From positions 1 through 64,000 of the forward strand of contig JACWCY010000004.1 in the NCBI GenBank assembly GCA_014654455.1: a stretch of 64,000 nt of DNA, read 5' to 3'. The number at the start of each line of letters is the position of its first letter. Positions within the stretch are counted from its first letter, which is position 1. Both the position numbers and the translations under genes were made by a program. The stretch comes from Pelagibacterales bacterium SAG-MED01. Its GTDB lineage: Bacteria > Pseudomonadota > Alphaproteobacteria > Pelagibacterales > Pelagibacteraceae. This document shows positions 1-9,428 of this stretch, one piece after another. The notes under the pieces are model-generated. The model was given only the letters and a program-made list of their open reading frames with translations. It had not been told where the DNA came from and made no database searches.

Positions 1-10
1 TTATTTCTCA

Positions 11-121
11 TTAGTTATAAGTTGATGATACTCCAATACTAGTTCCTGATAAAATACTAATTATTGCCATCACAACTAATAGTTCAATTAAAGTAAAACC
101 TTTAGGAATTTTTTTCTGCAT
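11..121 (-). pseudogene. truncated type IV prepilin-like N-terminus (36 codons)
   Basis: Reading the minus strand from the ATG at 121 gives a 36-residue frame that holds a textbook class III prepilin signal: a short basic leader (MQKKIPKG), then FTLIELLVVMAIISIL with the conserved Glu at mature position 5. It stops at TAA (11-13), well short of the 120-170 residues usual for pilins or pseudopilins. The start lies inside the 3' end of pilT, overlapping it by 20 bases, so it would be translated right after pilT. An ATG overlaps the stop (TAATG), so another frame may continue past the window edge. It could be a frameshifted minor pilin, a decayed gene or a genuine short peptide. It was too short for the ORF track. 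Confidence 0.55.
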
Positions 122-1112
122 TTGAAATAACTCCGGTGCCAATTAATTCTTCGATTGATTTTTCCATTGTGGTCATTCCTTCACGCTGACCTGTTTGCAT
201 TACACTTGGAATTTGATGAATTTTTGCTTCACGAATTAAATTTTTAATAGGTGAATTACAAATCATAATTTCAAAAGCCCCAACTCTGCCTGAACCATCT
301 TTCTTTTTGAATAACTTTTGAGTGACAACCATCTTTAAAGACTCTGCAAGTTGTGCTCTTATTTGACCCTGTTGTTCAGGTGGAAAGACATCGATAATTC
401 TATTGACAGTATTGGGTGCGCCACTTGTATGTAATGTTCCAAAAACTAAGTGACCTGTTTCTGCTGCAGTTAATGCCATACCTATAGTTTCAAGATCTCT
501 AAGTTCACCAACAAGAATGACATCTGGATCTTCCCTTAAAGCTGCTTTTAACGCATGAGAAAAACTCTCTGTTTGTTTTCCAACTTCTCTTTGAGAGACT
601 ATACTTTTTTTATCTTTATGAATAAATTCCACGGGATCTTCAATTGTTATTATATTTGCAGGTCTAGACTCGTTTATTTGATTAATAATTGCTGCTAAAG
701 TTGTAGATTTTCCAGACCCTGTTGGACCTGTAACTAAAACCAAGCCTTTATGGGCATCAAGTAAACCGAACAACACTTGAGGAAGGTTTAAATCTTCCAT
801 TAGAGGAATTTTTGTCTCCACTCTTCTTAAGACAGCAGCTAGGCCATTTAAAGTTTTAAAAAAATTTGCTCGAAATCTTAGCTCACCCAACATAACAGCA
901 GTATCTAATTCATTTTTTACTTCAAATTTTTTTATTTCAGCATCTGAGCAGTTATTCTTTAATAATTCTTGTAAATCTTTATCCTCAACTTGGCTGTTAG
1001 GTTCCATGATAATGTCTCCTAAAGCTCTATAGGAAATATCTGAACCAGACCTTAAATGAAAATCAGAAATTTTTTTATTATTTTTTGCAAGCTCTGAAAT
1101 TTTATTCAACAT
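102..1112 (-). CDS. pilT: type IV pilus retraction ATPase PilT
   Basis: This is a GspE/PilT-superfamily secretion ATPase of 336 residues, close to the usual PilT length. The N-terminal PAS-like domain (about 1-100) is followed by the RecA-like core. That core carries Walker A GPTGSGKST near residue 128, an Asp-box (TIEDPVEFIH), Walker B region DPDVILVGELRD and the His-box TGHLVFGTLHTSGAPNTV. Near the C-terminus SPIKNLIRE matches the AIRNLIRE motif typical of PilT. In the family the hexamer powers pilus retraction for twitching and DNA uptake at the inner membrane. Prepilin peptidase lies directly upstream and a prepilin-like start overlaps its 3' end, which supports a pilus role. Confidence 0.93.
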   Translation of the reverse strand: MLNKISELAKNNKKISDFHLRSGSDISYRALGDIIMEPNSQVEDKDLQELLKNNCSDAEIKKFEVKNELDTAVMLGELRFRANFFKTLNGLAAVLRRVETKIPLMEDLNLPQVLFGLLDAHKGLVLVTGPTGSGKSTTLAAIINQINESRPANIITIEDPVEFIHKDKKSIVSQREVGKQTESFSHALKAALREDPDVILVGELRDLETIGMALTAAETGHLVFGTLHTSGAPNTVNRIIDVFPPEQQGQIRAQLAESLKMVVTQKLFKKKDGSGRVGAFEIMICNSPIKNLIREAKIHQIPSVMQTGQREGMTTMEKSIEELIGTGVISNAEKNS

Positions 1113-1142
1113 AATGTTAATAATACTATCTAATAATAAAAA

Positions 1143-1919
1143 TTAAACCAATATTAGACTATATAATAGGTCACCTTGGGCAAAATAGATTAAACAGGCC
1201 ACTATAATAAAGGGTCCAAAAGGAATTTCTGATCTCATATTCTTTTGTTTGTTTGATAAAGATGGAAGCACAAATATTAGTCCAAGAATTGCTGAAACAA
1301 AAAGAACAAAAGGTATAGATTGCCAACCAAACAATAAGCCTATACCAGCCATTAATTTGGCATCTCCTAACCCCATACCATCAATTTTTTTAAAAGTTTT
1401 ATATAAAAAAATAATTAACCAAATACTTGAATATCCAACCATGCCACCAATAATAGATTGGTTTATTTCATGAATTAAACTTGTATTAAAATTTGGAAGA
1501 AAATTTTTTAGTAAAGCTAAACCCATGATGGTAAAATTTAAACTATCTGGAATAATGAAATTTTCTAAGTCTATAAAAAATATAATTATTAAAATTAAAC
1601 TTAAAATAGATAAAAAGATGATTGTATTTAAATTTTCAAAATTTGAATAAATCAATAAAAAAGAAATTCCAGTTATTAATTCAACAATAAAGTATCTTGA
1701 TGAAATAATTCTTTTACAATTTCTACATTTGCTATTTAAAATGATAAATGAAATTAAAGGTAAATTATCATACCAATTAATTTTTTTTTTACATTTTGGA
1801 CAAAAAGATCGGCCACTTACGATCTGTTTATTTTTGGGTAAACGATAAATACAAACATTTGCAAAACTTCCAAGACAAACACCTAAAAAAAAGATTAAAA
1901 ATGAATAAATAAAAATCAA
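1143..1919 (-). CDS. pilD: prepilin peptidase / N-methyltransferase (A24 family)
   Basis: This 258-residue polytopic membrane protein would cleave and methylate type IV prepilins. Near residues 40-67 it has the two CxxC pairs of the PilD zinc-binding cytoplasmic loop (FCPKCKKK and KCRNCKR). The two catalytic aspartates of A24 peptidases are visible in FFIDLENFIIPD and GMGLGDAKLM. The remainder is hydrophobic helices. The listed start is a TTG at 1917-1919, embedded in the stop of the small upstream frame (CTTTGA), and no ATG lies close by in frame. It is transcribed toward pilT. Confidence 0.9.
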   Translation of the reverse strand: MIFIYSFLIFFLGVCLGSFANVCIYRLPKNKQIVSGRSFCPKCKKKINWYDNLPLISFIILNSKCRNCKRIISSRYFIVELITGISFLLIYSNFENLNTIIFLSILSLILIIIFFIDLENFIIPDSLNFTIMGLALLKNFLPNFNTSLIHEINQSIIGGMVGYSSIWLIIFLYKTFKKIDGMGLGDAKLMAGIGLLFGWQSIPFVLFVSAILGLIFVLPSLSNKQKNMRSEIPFGPFIIVACLIYFAQGDLLYSLILV

Positions 1920-2029
1920 AGATTTAAATAAGTTACTAAATTAATTACACCTTGATAACAATAATCAATAAGTAAAATACTATTTTCGTATATCAAATTT
2001 AGGTTCTGTGCATAAACTTCTATTTTCAT
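1916..2029 (-). CDS. possible 37-residue small protein between the 71-aa gene and pilD
   Basis: This open frame is not in the ORF track. The ATG at 2029 overlaps the stop of the upstream 71-residue gene as TAATG, and its TGA (1916-1918) overlaps the TTG start of pilD by three bases. It therefore fills the gap exactly. The product begins MKIEVYAQNLNLIYENS, and its second half (ILLIDYCYQGVINLVTYL) is hydrophobic. I recognise no family. An open frame of this length could arise by chance in AT-rich DNA, so the case rests on the coupling at both ends. Confidence 0.3.
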   Translation of the reverse strand: MKIEVYAQNLNLIYENSILLIDYCYQGVINLVTYLNL

Positions 2030-2244
2030 TATTCACTTTTTTTAAAAAAATTTTTTACAACTTCTGGTTTCCAAATATAATAAAATATATAAGGTATAGT
2101 TGCAGGAACTAGACCAAACCATATCCATTCATCCCACCTAAAATCTTTAGTACCTCTTGCAAGTATTCCATTCGCCCAAACAAGATATCCCACTAATACT
2201 ATCCAAAATAAAGATATTGTTAAATAAATTTTAAACTTTTTCAT
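2029..2244 (-). CDS. small two-helix membrane protein, unknown function
   Basis: This is a 71-residue protein with two hydrophobic segments (about residues 7-27 and 40-58), separated by a charged loop ending GTKDFRWDEWIWFG, and with a basic C-terminus (VVKNFFKKSE). No family is recognised. It lies upstream of the pilD-pilT pair on the same strand and its stop overlaps the start of a possible 37-residue frame. It is probably an inner-membrane protein. Confidence 0.6.
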   Translation of the reverse strand: MKKFKIYLTISLFWIVLVGYLVWANGILARGTKDFRWDEWIWFGLVPATIPYIFYYIWKPEVVKNFFKKSE

Positions 2245-2317
2245 TACTCAATGTTACCAAATACTTATCATGAAGTCTAACTGCTTAAATTTATCAATTA
2301 TTTTATTGAATTTTATT

Positions 2318-2770
2318 TTAGTTTAAAAAACCAAATTCTCTAAATTTGCTTTCTAATTCTGACCTACTCCATTTAGATTTCATTGCAGATTTTTTCCAAT
2401 GTGCAGGGTTTACATCATTATCCCAAACAACCACTCTACCTTTTGCAAATATAAAACATTCTATATCTTTTTTATTTTTATAATATTTTTCTGCAGACAT
2501 TGCGCATCTTTTCGTTGCTTCATTTTTGTTTGTTTCTTTACATGATCCCTCAGGGCAATAGTAATAAAATGACCAAATAGATTTACCATCTTCTTGAGCG
2601 ACCATAAATATTGATGGTGATTGGCCAGCTGGAGGACTCATGTATTTCATAAACCACTCCACTTCTAAGTCATCAAGAATTAAATTGCCTTTACCTACGT
2701 ATTGATCCTTAGCTATTGCATTATTACAAATTAATGAAATTACCAATATTAAAAGAATTTTTAATTTCAT
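2318..2770 (-). CDS. secreted or periplasmic protein of unknown function
   Basis: This 150-residue protein starts with a Sec signal peptide (MKLKILLILVISLICNNAIA, cleavage probably after AIA). The mature part has four cysteines (two in CPEGSC, then RCAM and IECFIF), enough for two disulfides if it is periplasmic, and is rich in aromatic residues. The tail WSRSELESKFREFGFLN is charged and probably helical. I recognise no domain. It stands alone, with short gaps on both sides. Confidence 0.7.
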   Translation of the reverse strand: MKLKILLILVISLICNNAIAKDQYVGKGNLILDDLEVEWFMKYMSPPAGQSPSIFMVAQEDGKSIWSFYYYCPEGSCKETNKNEATKRCAMSAEKYYKNKKDIECFIFAKGRVVVWDNDVNPAHWKKSAMKSKWSRSELESKFREFGFLN

Positions 2771-2844
2771 TATTTATTATAACAAAATATCTAAAATTAA
2801 ACAGTTTTAAAAAGATAGCTAATTTCAAGTAAAACTCAATTATT

Positions 2845-2895
2845 CTACTGAAATTGTAACTCCAGTTCTATTAATGTGAAACTATTTTTTTTCAT
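2845..2895 (-). pseudogene. prepilin-like signal remnant (FTLIEL) after the acyl-CoA synthetase
   Basis: An ATG at 2895, five bases past the stop of the acyl-CoA synthetase, opens a 16-codon frame MKKNSFTLIELELQFQ and then stops. It has the basic leader plus FTLIEL of a class III prepilin signal, though Ser replaces the usual Gly before the cleavage site. Another frame of the next bases reads VTISVE, which resembles the continuation common in pilins (VTISVV), as expected of a frameshifted relic. The 129-base gap 2771-2899 otherwise holds nothing I can name. The motif is short, so chance cannot be excluded. Confidence 0.3.
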
Positions 2896-2899
2896 ATAC

Positions 2900-4516
2900 C
2901 TAAAACTTTTTTCTAAGTTCAAATTTTTGAATTTTACCCGTAGAAGTTTTTGGTAATTCGCAAAAAACCACTTGTTTTGGAACTTTAAAACCAGCTAAAG
3001 TTTCTTTACAGAAGCTTATTAGCTCTGTCTCTGTGGTAGGTTTGTCTTTAACCATCTCAATAAAAGCACAAGGCACCTCTCCCCATTTTTCATCAGGTTT
3101 AGCAACTACTGCAGCAATTGATACTGATGGGTGTTTAGATAGAGTATTTTCTATTTCAATTGAAGATATATTTTCTCCACCAGAAATAATTATATCTTTT
3201 GATCTATCTTGTATTTTAATATACCCATCTGGATGCATTACTGCTAAGTCTCCAGAGTGAAACCATCCACCGGCCATAGCCTTATCAGTTGCATCCTTAT
3301 CTTTGAAATAACCTTTCATGACTACATTCCCTCTAAGCATAATTTCACCAATTGTTTTTCCATCTTTTGGAACTTCTTTCATAGTTTCAGGATCCATAAT
3401 TATTGCTCCCTGAAGATTAGGATATCGAACTCCTTGTCTTGCTTTAATTTCATTTTGCTTTTCTTCATCAAATTCGTTCCATTCTTCATTCCAAGCACAT
3501 TGTGTGACATGACCATAGGTTTCTGTTAAGCCATAAACATGCATTACTTCAAAACCAAGTTCTTTCATTTTTTTGAAAATTATACTTGGAGGTGGAGCAC
3601 CTGCGGTCAGTACATGAACTTTATTTTTTAATTTTTTTCGATCACTTTCAGGAGCACCAGTTATCATGTTTAGCACAATTGGAGCACCTCCAAAATGAGT
3701 AACATCATACTTATCTATTAACTCAAAAATCTTTTTAACATCTATGTTTCTTAAACAAATAGTTCTTCCATTTAACATTGGAACTGTCCAGGGATAACAC
3801 CAACCATTACAATGAAACATTGGAACGATTGTTAAAAAATTTAATCTGTTGGGCATATTCCAAGCAACAGCACTTCCAGTTGACATTAAATAAGAACCCC
3901 TATGATGATAAACGACACCTTTAGGATTTCCAGTTGTACCTGAAGTATAACTTAAAGATATTGCCTGCCACTCATCTTCAGGCATTTTCCAAACATAATT
4001 ATCATCACCTGTATTAAGAAAATTTTCATACTCCAAATCACCAATTTTTTCTAATTTTGACTGATCAGCGAATTTATCATGAATATCAATTATCATAATT
4101 TTTTTATCTAATTTACTTAAAGCTTTTTTTACCTCTACATGAAGCTGTCTATCAACTACCAATACTTTGGCATCACTATGATTTAAGATGTATGAGATAG
4201 TATTTGCATCTAATCTTATATTAATTGTATTCAACACAGCACCTGTCATTGGAACTGAATAATGAGCTTCAAAAATTTCTGGAGTATTAAAAGCTAAGAA
4301 TGAAACAGTATCTCCTTTTTTAATACCAATTTTTTCTAATGCACTAGCAAATTTTATAGCTCTTTTGTAAACTTCACTCCAAGTATATTTTCTATCTTCA
4401 TATACTATTGCCTCGTAATTTGGATAAACATCTTTTGCTCTCTCTAAAAAAGACAAAGGTGTTAATGGAACATAATTTGCTGCATTTTTATCTAAATTTG
4501 TATCGTAATGACTCAT
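2900..4516 (-). CDS. AMP-forming acyl-CoA synthetase (DmdB-like)
   Basis: This 538-residue ANL-superfamily ligase activates a carboxylic acid to acyl-AMP and then acyl-CoA. The nucleotide-binding loop YTSGTTGNPKGVVYHH lies near residue 190. Further adenylation motifs are VYGLTETYG, WFHSGDLAVMHPDGYIKIQDR and the hinge region IISGGENISSIEIE. The catalytic Lys is in KTSTGKIQKFELR near the C-terminus. It follows the acyl-CoA dehydrogenase by one base, so the two are an operon. A ligase plus a long acyl-CoA dehydrogenase is the DmdB-DmdC pairing of the DMSP demethylation pathway, in which methylmercaptopropionate is the substrate. A short- or medium-chain fatty acid substrate is equally possible from sequence alone. 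Confidence 0.85.
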   Translation of the reverse strand: MSHYDTNLDKNAANYVPLTPLSFLERAKDVYPNYEAIVYEDRKYTWSEVYKRAIKFASALEKIGIKKGDTVSFLAFNTPEIFEAHYSVPMTGAVLNTINIRLDANTISYILNHSDAKVLVVDRQLHVEVKKALSKLDKKIMIIDIHDKFADQSKLEKIGDLEYENFLNTGDDNYVWKMPEDEWQAISLSYTSGTTGNPKGVVYHHRGSYLMSTGSAVAWNMPNRLNFLTIVPMFHCNGWCYPWTVPMLNGRTICLRNIDVKKIFELIDKYDVTHFGGAPIVLNMITGAPESDRKKLKNKVHVLTAGAPPPSIIFKKMKELGFEVMHVYGLTETYGHVTQCAWNEEWNEFDEEKQNEIKARQGVRYPNLQGAIIMDPETMKEVPKDGKTIGEIMLRGNVVMKGYFKDKDATDKAMAGGWFHSGDLAVMHPDGYIKIQDRSKDIIISGGENISSIEIENTLSKHPSVSIAAVVAKPDEKWGEVPCAFIEMVKDKPTTETELISFCKETLAGFKVPKQVVFCELPKTSTGKIQKFELRKKF

Positions 4517-4517
4517 T

Positions 4518-6281
4518 TTAATTAAATTTAAAATTCATTATGTTTGAGCTTCCAGAAATAGCAGATTTGTAATGTTGCTCAGCTCTAGGTAAAACTTTAT
4601 CAAAATAAAATTTTGCAGTGTTAATCTTATCATCATAAAAGTTTTTATTTTCATTGTAATCTTTAAAACTTACATCTAAAACTTTTATCCAAGCATAGGC
4701 AACTGAGACAAAACCAATAGTTTTTAGATAATCATTAGCTGCAGCGCTTACATCATCTTTATCTATTTTAGTTTTTTCATTTATCCATTCACTAAACTTA
4801 GTTAAAATATTCAAATAATACTTAAATTCTTTGGTAAATGGCTTGATCTTTTCGTTATTTATATCAGTTTCGACTTTAATTAAATCTATGTATTTATAAA
4901 TTATGTCACCATTTTTATTAAATAATTTTCTAAAAACTAAATCAGCTGCTTGTACTGAATTTGTACCTTCGTAAATTGGGGTTATTCTATTATCTCTATA
5001 CAACTGTTCTATTCCTTGATCTTTTGTATAACCATAGCCTCCATGAATTTGCATAGCATCATTAGTGATTTCCATACCTAGATCAGTAAATAATGATTTT
5101 ACCACAGGTGTCATCAATGAGACAAAATCAGATGCCTCCTGACGTACTTTTTCATCATGATGATTTAAACTAACTTCAGTTTGTTGTGATAACCAAAAAC
5201 ATAAAGCTCTTTCACCCTCAATGATTGATTTCATATTTAATAATGATCTTCTTATATCTGCATGTTCAATTATAAAATCAGCACCATTTGTTGATTTAGT
5301 ATTATTCGTCTTACCTTGTTTTCTCTCTTTCGCATAAGTAAGTGAGTTTTGATAAGCGATTTCTGAAATTCCTAAACCTTGAATACCAACAACTATTCTT
5401 TCAAGATTCATCATAGTAAACATTGCATTTAAACCTTTATCTTTTTTACCGATCATATAACCAGTAGCTTCATCAAAGTTTAGTACACATGTTGCAGAAC
5501 CTTTAATACCCATTTTACTTTCAATAGATCCGGTTGATATCCCATTTTTTGGACCAATACTTCCATCATCATTAACTGTAAATTTAGGAACTAGAAATAA
5601 ACTTATACCTTTTGTGCCCGCTGGAGAGTCTGTTGCTCTAGCAATTACTAAATGGATAATATTTTCCGTTAAATCATGATCCCCTGATGTTATAAATATT
5701 TTCTGACCACTAATTTTGTATGTTCCATCACTTTGTTTTTCCGCTTTTGTTTTTAAAAGTCCTAAATCTGTTCCACAAACTGGCTCTGTTAAGCACATAG
5801 TGCCACTCCATTTACCTTCGACTATCTTTGGTAAATATTTATCTTTTAGCTCATCTGATGCATGATGATTAATACAATTATAAGCACCTATACTTAGTTC
5901 ACTATAAAGCTTAAATGATAAGCTGGCTGAAGAAAGCATTTCATCGAAGAATGCACTTACTGTTTTTGGCATACCTTGTCCACCATATTTTGGGTCACAA
6001 GATAACGAAGTCCACCCATCTTCAATATATTTTTTATATGCCTCTTTATATCCTGGAGGAGTTCTTACTACTCCATTTTCTAAAACTGCAGGATTTTCAT
6101 CTCCTGCTTTTGCAAGTGGTAGAATTAAGTTTTGATTTATTTTTGCAGCCTCTTCTAAAATATCTTTAACTAAATCCGAACTTACCTCTTTGTACTTTTC
6201 TAATTCATTGTATTTCTTATTGTCTCTTAATTTTTCAAAAAGAAACATCATATCTTCTAAAGGTGCAGTATAGCTTGGCAT
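4518..6281 (-). CDS. long-form acyl-CoA dehydrogenase (DmdC-like)
   Basis: At 587 residues this is much longer than a standard 380-residue acyl-CoA dehydrogenase, and it has the extra C-terminal domain typical of the DmdC group. The FAD-binding signature MCLTEPVCGTDLGLLKTKA and KIFITSGDHDL sit near residues 160-205. The substrate-binding core includes GIKGSATCVLNF. The catalytic base is probably the Glu of IYEGTNSVQAADLV near residue 430. DmdC oxidises methylmercaptopropionyl-CoA to the enoyl-CoA, and related enzymes act on fatty acyl-CoAs. It lies behind leuB by 26 bases and directly before the acyl-CoA synthetase. Dehydrogenase identity is secure; the substrate is inferred. Confidence 0.88.
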   Translation of the reverse strand: MPSYTAPLEDMMFLFEKLRDNKKYNELEKYKEVSSDLVKDILEEAAKINQNLILPLAKAGDENPAVLENGVVRTPPGYKEAYKKYIEDGWTSLSCDPKYGGQGMPKTVSAFFDEMLSSASLSFKLYSELSIGAYNCINHHASDELKDKYLPKIVEGKWSGTMCLTEPVCGTDLGLLKTKAEKQSDGTYKISGQKIFITSGDHDLTENIIHLVIARATDSPAGTKGISLFLVPKFTVNDDGSIGPKNGISTGSIESKMGIKGSATCVLNFDEATGYMIGKKDKGLNAMFTMMNLERIVVGIQGLGISEIAYQNSLTYAKERKQGKTNNTKSTNGADFIIEHADIRRSLLNMKSIIEGERALCFWLSQQTEVSLNHHDEKVRQEASDFVSLMTPVVKSLFTDLGMEITNDAMQIHGGYGYTKDQGIEQLYRDNRITPIYEGTNSVQAADLVFRKLFNKNGDIIYKYIDLIKVETDINNEKIKPFTKEFKYYLNILTKFSEWINEKTKIDKDDVSAAANDYLKTIGFVSVAYAWIKVLDVSFKDYNENKNFYDDKINTAKFYFDKVLPRAEQHYKSAISGSSNIMNFKFN

Positions 6282-6307
6282 AAAAATAGTTTAGAATAAT
6301 TGACTGA

Positions 6308-7414
6308 TTATTGCAATTTTGAAATTATCGCATCACCCATTTGAGAAGTAGATGCCTCTTTCATTCCATCTGACAAAATATCTTTGGTTCTTAAGCCATC
6401 ATTTAGAACGTCTTGTACCGCTTTTTCTAGAGCTTGAGCCTCTTTATCTAAGTCCAATGAATATCTTAAAGCCATAGCAAAACTCAATATACTAGCAATT
6501 GGATTGGCTATACCTTTGCCAGCAATATCAGGAGCAGATCCATGAATAGGTTCATACATAGCTCTCATTTCACCATCTTTATTTTTAGCCCCTAAAGAAG
6601 CTGAAGGCAAAAGACCTAAAGATCCAGTCAACATGGAAGCTTGATCTGACAACATGTCTCCAAATAGATTATCAGTTACTATTACGTCAAATTGTTTTGG
6701 GTTTCTTAATAACTGCATCGAACAATTGTCAGCAAGCATATGACTTAATTCAACATCTTTATATTCTGTATCATGTAATGTCTGAACTTCTTCTTTCCAA
6801 AGCTGTCCTGCTTCCATAACGTTTGATTTTTCACAAGATGTAACTTTATTTGTTCTCTTTTTAGCTAAGTCAAAAGCGATTCTAGCAACCCTTATTATTT
6901 CACTGCTAGTATAAGTATGAGTATTAATTCCTTTTCTTTCTCCATTTTCAATAGGTTTGATTCCTCTTGGTTCGCCAAAGTATATTCCACCTGTTAGCTC
7001 TCTAACAATCATAATGTCTAAACCAGAAACTATTTCTGGTTTTAATGTTGATGCATCAACTAATTGTTCAAAGCATATTGCAGGTCTTAAGTTAGCAAAT
7101 AATTTTAATTCTTTTCTTAATTTCAATAATGCTCTTTCAGGTTTTTTTGAAAATTCTACATTATCCCATTTTGGACCACCAACAGCACCAAGCATTACTA
7201 CTGCACTTTCTAAAGCTTTATAAAATACTTCGTCAGTGATTGGAGTTCCATGTTTATCATAAGAACAACCCCCAGCAAGATCTTCATCTATTTCAAAATC
7301 AAGAGACTTTTTATCATTGAACCAATTAATAATTTTTCTAACTTCTTCAATGACTTCTGGGCCAATGCCATCTCCTGGTAATAATAAAATTTTTCTTTTT
7401 TTTAATTTAATCAT
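6308..7414 (-). CDS. leuB: 3-isopropylmalate dehydrogenase
   Basis: LeuB oxidatively decarboxylates 3-isopropylmalate to 2-oxoisocaproate with NAD, the third step of leucine synthesis. The 368-residue length is normal. Visible family signatures are [12 protein letters not shown] at the N-terminus, [34 protein letters not shown] (metal and substrate binding) and [19 protein letters not shown] (NAD binding). It overlaps the end of leuD by eight bases, which implies translational coupling in a leuC-leuD-leuB unit. Confidence 0.97.
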   Translation of the reverse strand: MIKLKKRKILLLPGDGIGPEVIEEVRKIINWFNDKKSLDFEIDEDLAGGCSYDKHGTPITDEVFYKALESAVVMLGAVGGPKWDNVEFSKKPERALLKLRKELKLFANLRPAICFEQLVDASTLKPEIVSGLDIMIVRELTGGIYFGEPRGIKPIENGERKGINTHTYTSSEIIRVARIAFDLAKKRTNKVTSCEKSNVMEAGQLWKEEVQTLHDTEYKDVELSHMLADNCSMQLLRNPKQFDVIVTDNLFGDMLSDQASMLTGSLGLLPSASLGAKNKDGEMRAMYEPIHGSAPDIAGKGIANPIASILSFAMALRYSLDLDKEAQALEKAVQDVLNDGLRTKDILSDGMKEASTSQMGDAIISKLQ

Positions 7415-8012
7415 TAAATATCCATGGTTTTTTTACTTTTAAATCTTTTTCAAAATTTTCTATTTTATCTGATTTTTTTAAAGATAGCGCTATATCGTCT
7501 AATCCTTCTAATAAACACTTCTTCTTAAAGGAATCTACTTTAAATCTTGTCTCACTATTTCCGTAGATTATCTTTTCATCATTAAGATCTATAGAAATCT
7601 CCTCTTTTCTTTTTGCATATTCTGATAACTCCTTAATTTTGTCTTCATCTAGAATAATTGGTAAAATTCCATTTTTAAAACAATTGCTATAAAAAATATC
7701 TGCAAAACTCGAACTTATCACACAAGTAATACCAAAGTCTAATAGTGCCCAAGGCGCGTGTTCTCTTGATGAACCACATCCAAAATTTTTACCTGCGATT
7801 AAAATTTTTGAGTTATTGAAAGGATTATTATTTAAAACAAAATCAGTAATTTCTTCACCTTTGTCATCATATCTCATTTCAAAAAATAAATTTTTACCCA
7901 AACCTGTTCTTTTAATTGTTTTTAAAAATTGTTTTGGGATAATCATATCCGTATCAATATTAACTATTGGTAAATAGGCTGGTATACTTTTAAGTGTATT
8001 AAATTTTTGCAT
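7407..8012 (-). CDS. leuD: 3-isopropylmalate dehydratase small subunit
   Basis: LeuD is the swivel-domain subunit that pairs with LeuC to isomerise 2- and 3-isopropylmalate. The 201 residues match the bacterial LeuD length. The motif [17 protein letters not shown] near residue 75 carries the conserved SREHAPWAL substrate-binding segment. The early [12 protein letters not shown] motif is also typical. It begins one base after leuC ends and overlaps leuB. Confidence 0.96.
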   Translation of the reverse strand: MQKFNTLKSIPAYLPIVNIDTDMIIPKQFLKTIKRTGLGKNLFFEMRYDDKGEEITDFVLNNNPFNNSKILIAGKNFGCGSSREHAPWALLDFGITCVISSSFADIFYSNCFKNGILPIILDEDKIKELSEYAKRKEEISIDLNDEKIIYGNSETRFKVDSFKKKCLLEGLDDIALSLKKSDKIENFEKDLKVKKPWIFND

Positions 8013-8013
8013 A

Positions 8014-9417
8014 TTAATTTTGATATTTTCTCACATCATCAAGTTTTCCAGATATTGCAGCTGCTGCAGCCATTCCTGGGCTCACTAAATGGGTTCTTCC
8101 ACCCCTACCTTGTCTACCCTCAAAATTTCTGTTTGATGTTGAAGCACATCTCTCCTCTGGTTTTAGTTTATCTGCATTCATTGCTAAACACATAGAACAA
8201 CCTGGCTCTCTCCATTCAAATCCAGAATTAACAAAAATTTTATCTAATCCTTCTTGTTCAGCTTGCTCTTTAACTAGTCCAGATCCTGGAACAACCATTG
8301 CATGTACATGCGAGGCTATTTTTTTATCTTTTAAAATTTTTGCAGCTTCTCTGAGGTCCTCTATTCTACCATTCGTACAGCTTCCAATAAAAACTTTATC
8401 AATCTTAATATCTTTGGCTGCCATATTTGGTTTTAAACCCATATAATTTAAAGCTCTTTCTAAAGAATTTTTTTTATCTTCATCCTTCTCATTTTGCGGA
8501 TTTGGTACTTTTTCATTAATTGTAATCACATCCTGAGGAGATGTACCCCAAGTTATCATGGGCAAAATTTCATCAGCTTTTAAGTTTATTTCTTTATCAA
8601 ATTTAGCACCTTCATCAGTATTTAAATTTTTCCAATGTTCTAAAGCTTTGTCCCAATCTTTTCCTTTTGGTGACATTGGTCTGCCTTTCAGATATTTAAA
8701 TATTTTTTCATCAGGAGCTATCAATCCTGCTCTGGCACCACCTTCAATTGTCATATTACAAATTGTCATTCTTTGCTCTACGCTTAATGATCTTATTAAG
8801 TCACCAGCATATTCTATTACGCAGCCTGTTCCACCTGCTGTACCAATTTTTCCAATAATTTGAAGAATTACATCTTTAGATGTAACACCTAATGAGAGCT
8901 TACCATCAACATTTATTCTAAAATTTTTTGCTTTTTTCTGAACTAATGTTTGAGTTGCCAAGACATGTTCTACTTCTGAAGTTCCAATCCCAAATGCTAA
9001 GGCACCAAATGCACCATGAGTAGCTGTATGGCTATCACCACAAACAATAACTGTGCCTGGTTGTGTAAAACCTTGTTCAGGACCAGTAACATGAACAATG
9101 CCTTGTCTCTTATCATCCATTCCAAAAAGTTGAACACCAAATTCTCTACAATTAGCCTCTAAAGTTTCAACTTGAATCTTTGACTCTTTGTCAGAAATTC
9201 CCTTAGACCTATCTGTTGTAGGAACATTGTGATCTGCAACAGCAAGAGTTAGGTTGGGATGTCTTACTTTACGTTTAGAATTTCTTAATCCCTCAAAGGC
9301 TTGGGGGCTTGTAACTTCATGAACTAAATGCCTATCTACAAACAGTAAAGCAGTACCATCGTTTTGTTGATCTACCAAGTGATCGTTCCAAATTTTATCG
9401 TAAAGAGTGTTGGGCAT
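8014..9417 (-). CDS. leuC: 3-isopropylmalate dehydratase large subunit
   Basis: This 467-residue aconitase-family subunit holds the 4Fe-4S cluster. The three cysteine ligands are visible: one in [13 protein letters not shown] near residue 347 and two in CSMCLAMN near 408. [15 protein letters not shown] and [14 protein letters not shown] are further LeuC signatures. The gene starts 11 bases after rplS, so leucine synthesis appears to be transcribed together with the ribosomal-protein operon. Confidence 0.97.
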   Translation of the reverse strand: MPNTLYDKIWNDHLVDQQNDGTALLFVDRHLVHEVTSPQAFEGLRNSKRKVRHPNLTLAVADHNVPTTDRSKGISDKESKIQVETLEANCREFGVQLFGMDDKRQGIVHVTGPEQGFTQPGTVIVCGDSHTATHGAFGALAFGIGTSEVEHVLATQTLVQKKAKNFRINVDGKLSLGVTSKDVILQIIGKIGTAGGTGCVIEYAGDLIRSLSVEQRMTICNMTIEGGARAGLIAPDEKIFKYLKGRPMSPKGKDWDKALEHWKNLNTDEGAKFDKEINLKADEILPMITWGTSPQDVITINEKVPNPQNEKDEDKKNSLERALNYMGLKPNMAAKDIKIDKVFIGSCTNGRIEDLREAAKILKDKKIASHVHAMVVPGSGLVKEQAEQEGLDKIFVNSGFEWREPGCSMCLAMNADKLKPEERCASTSNRNFEGRQGRGGRTHLVSPGMAAAAAISGKLDDVRKYQN

Positions 9418-9428
9418 TGAAAAAAAAA

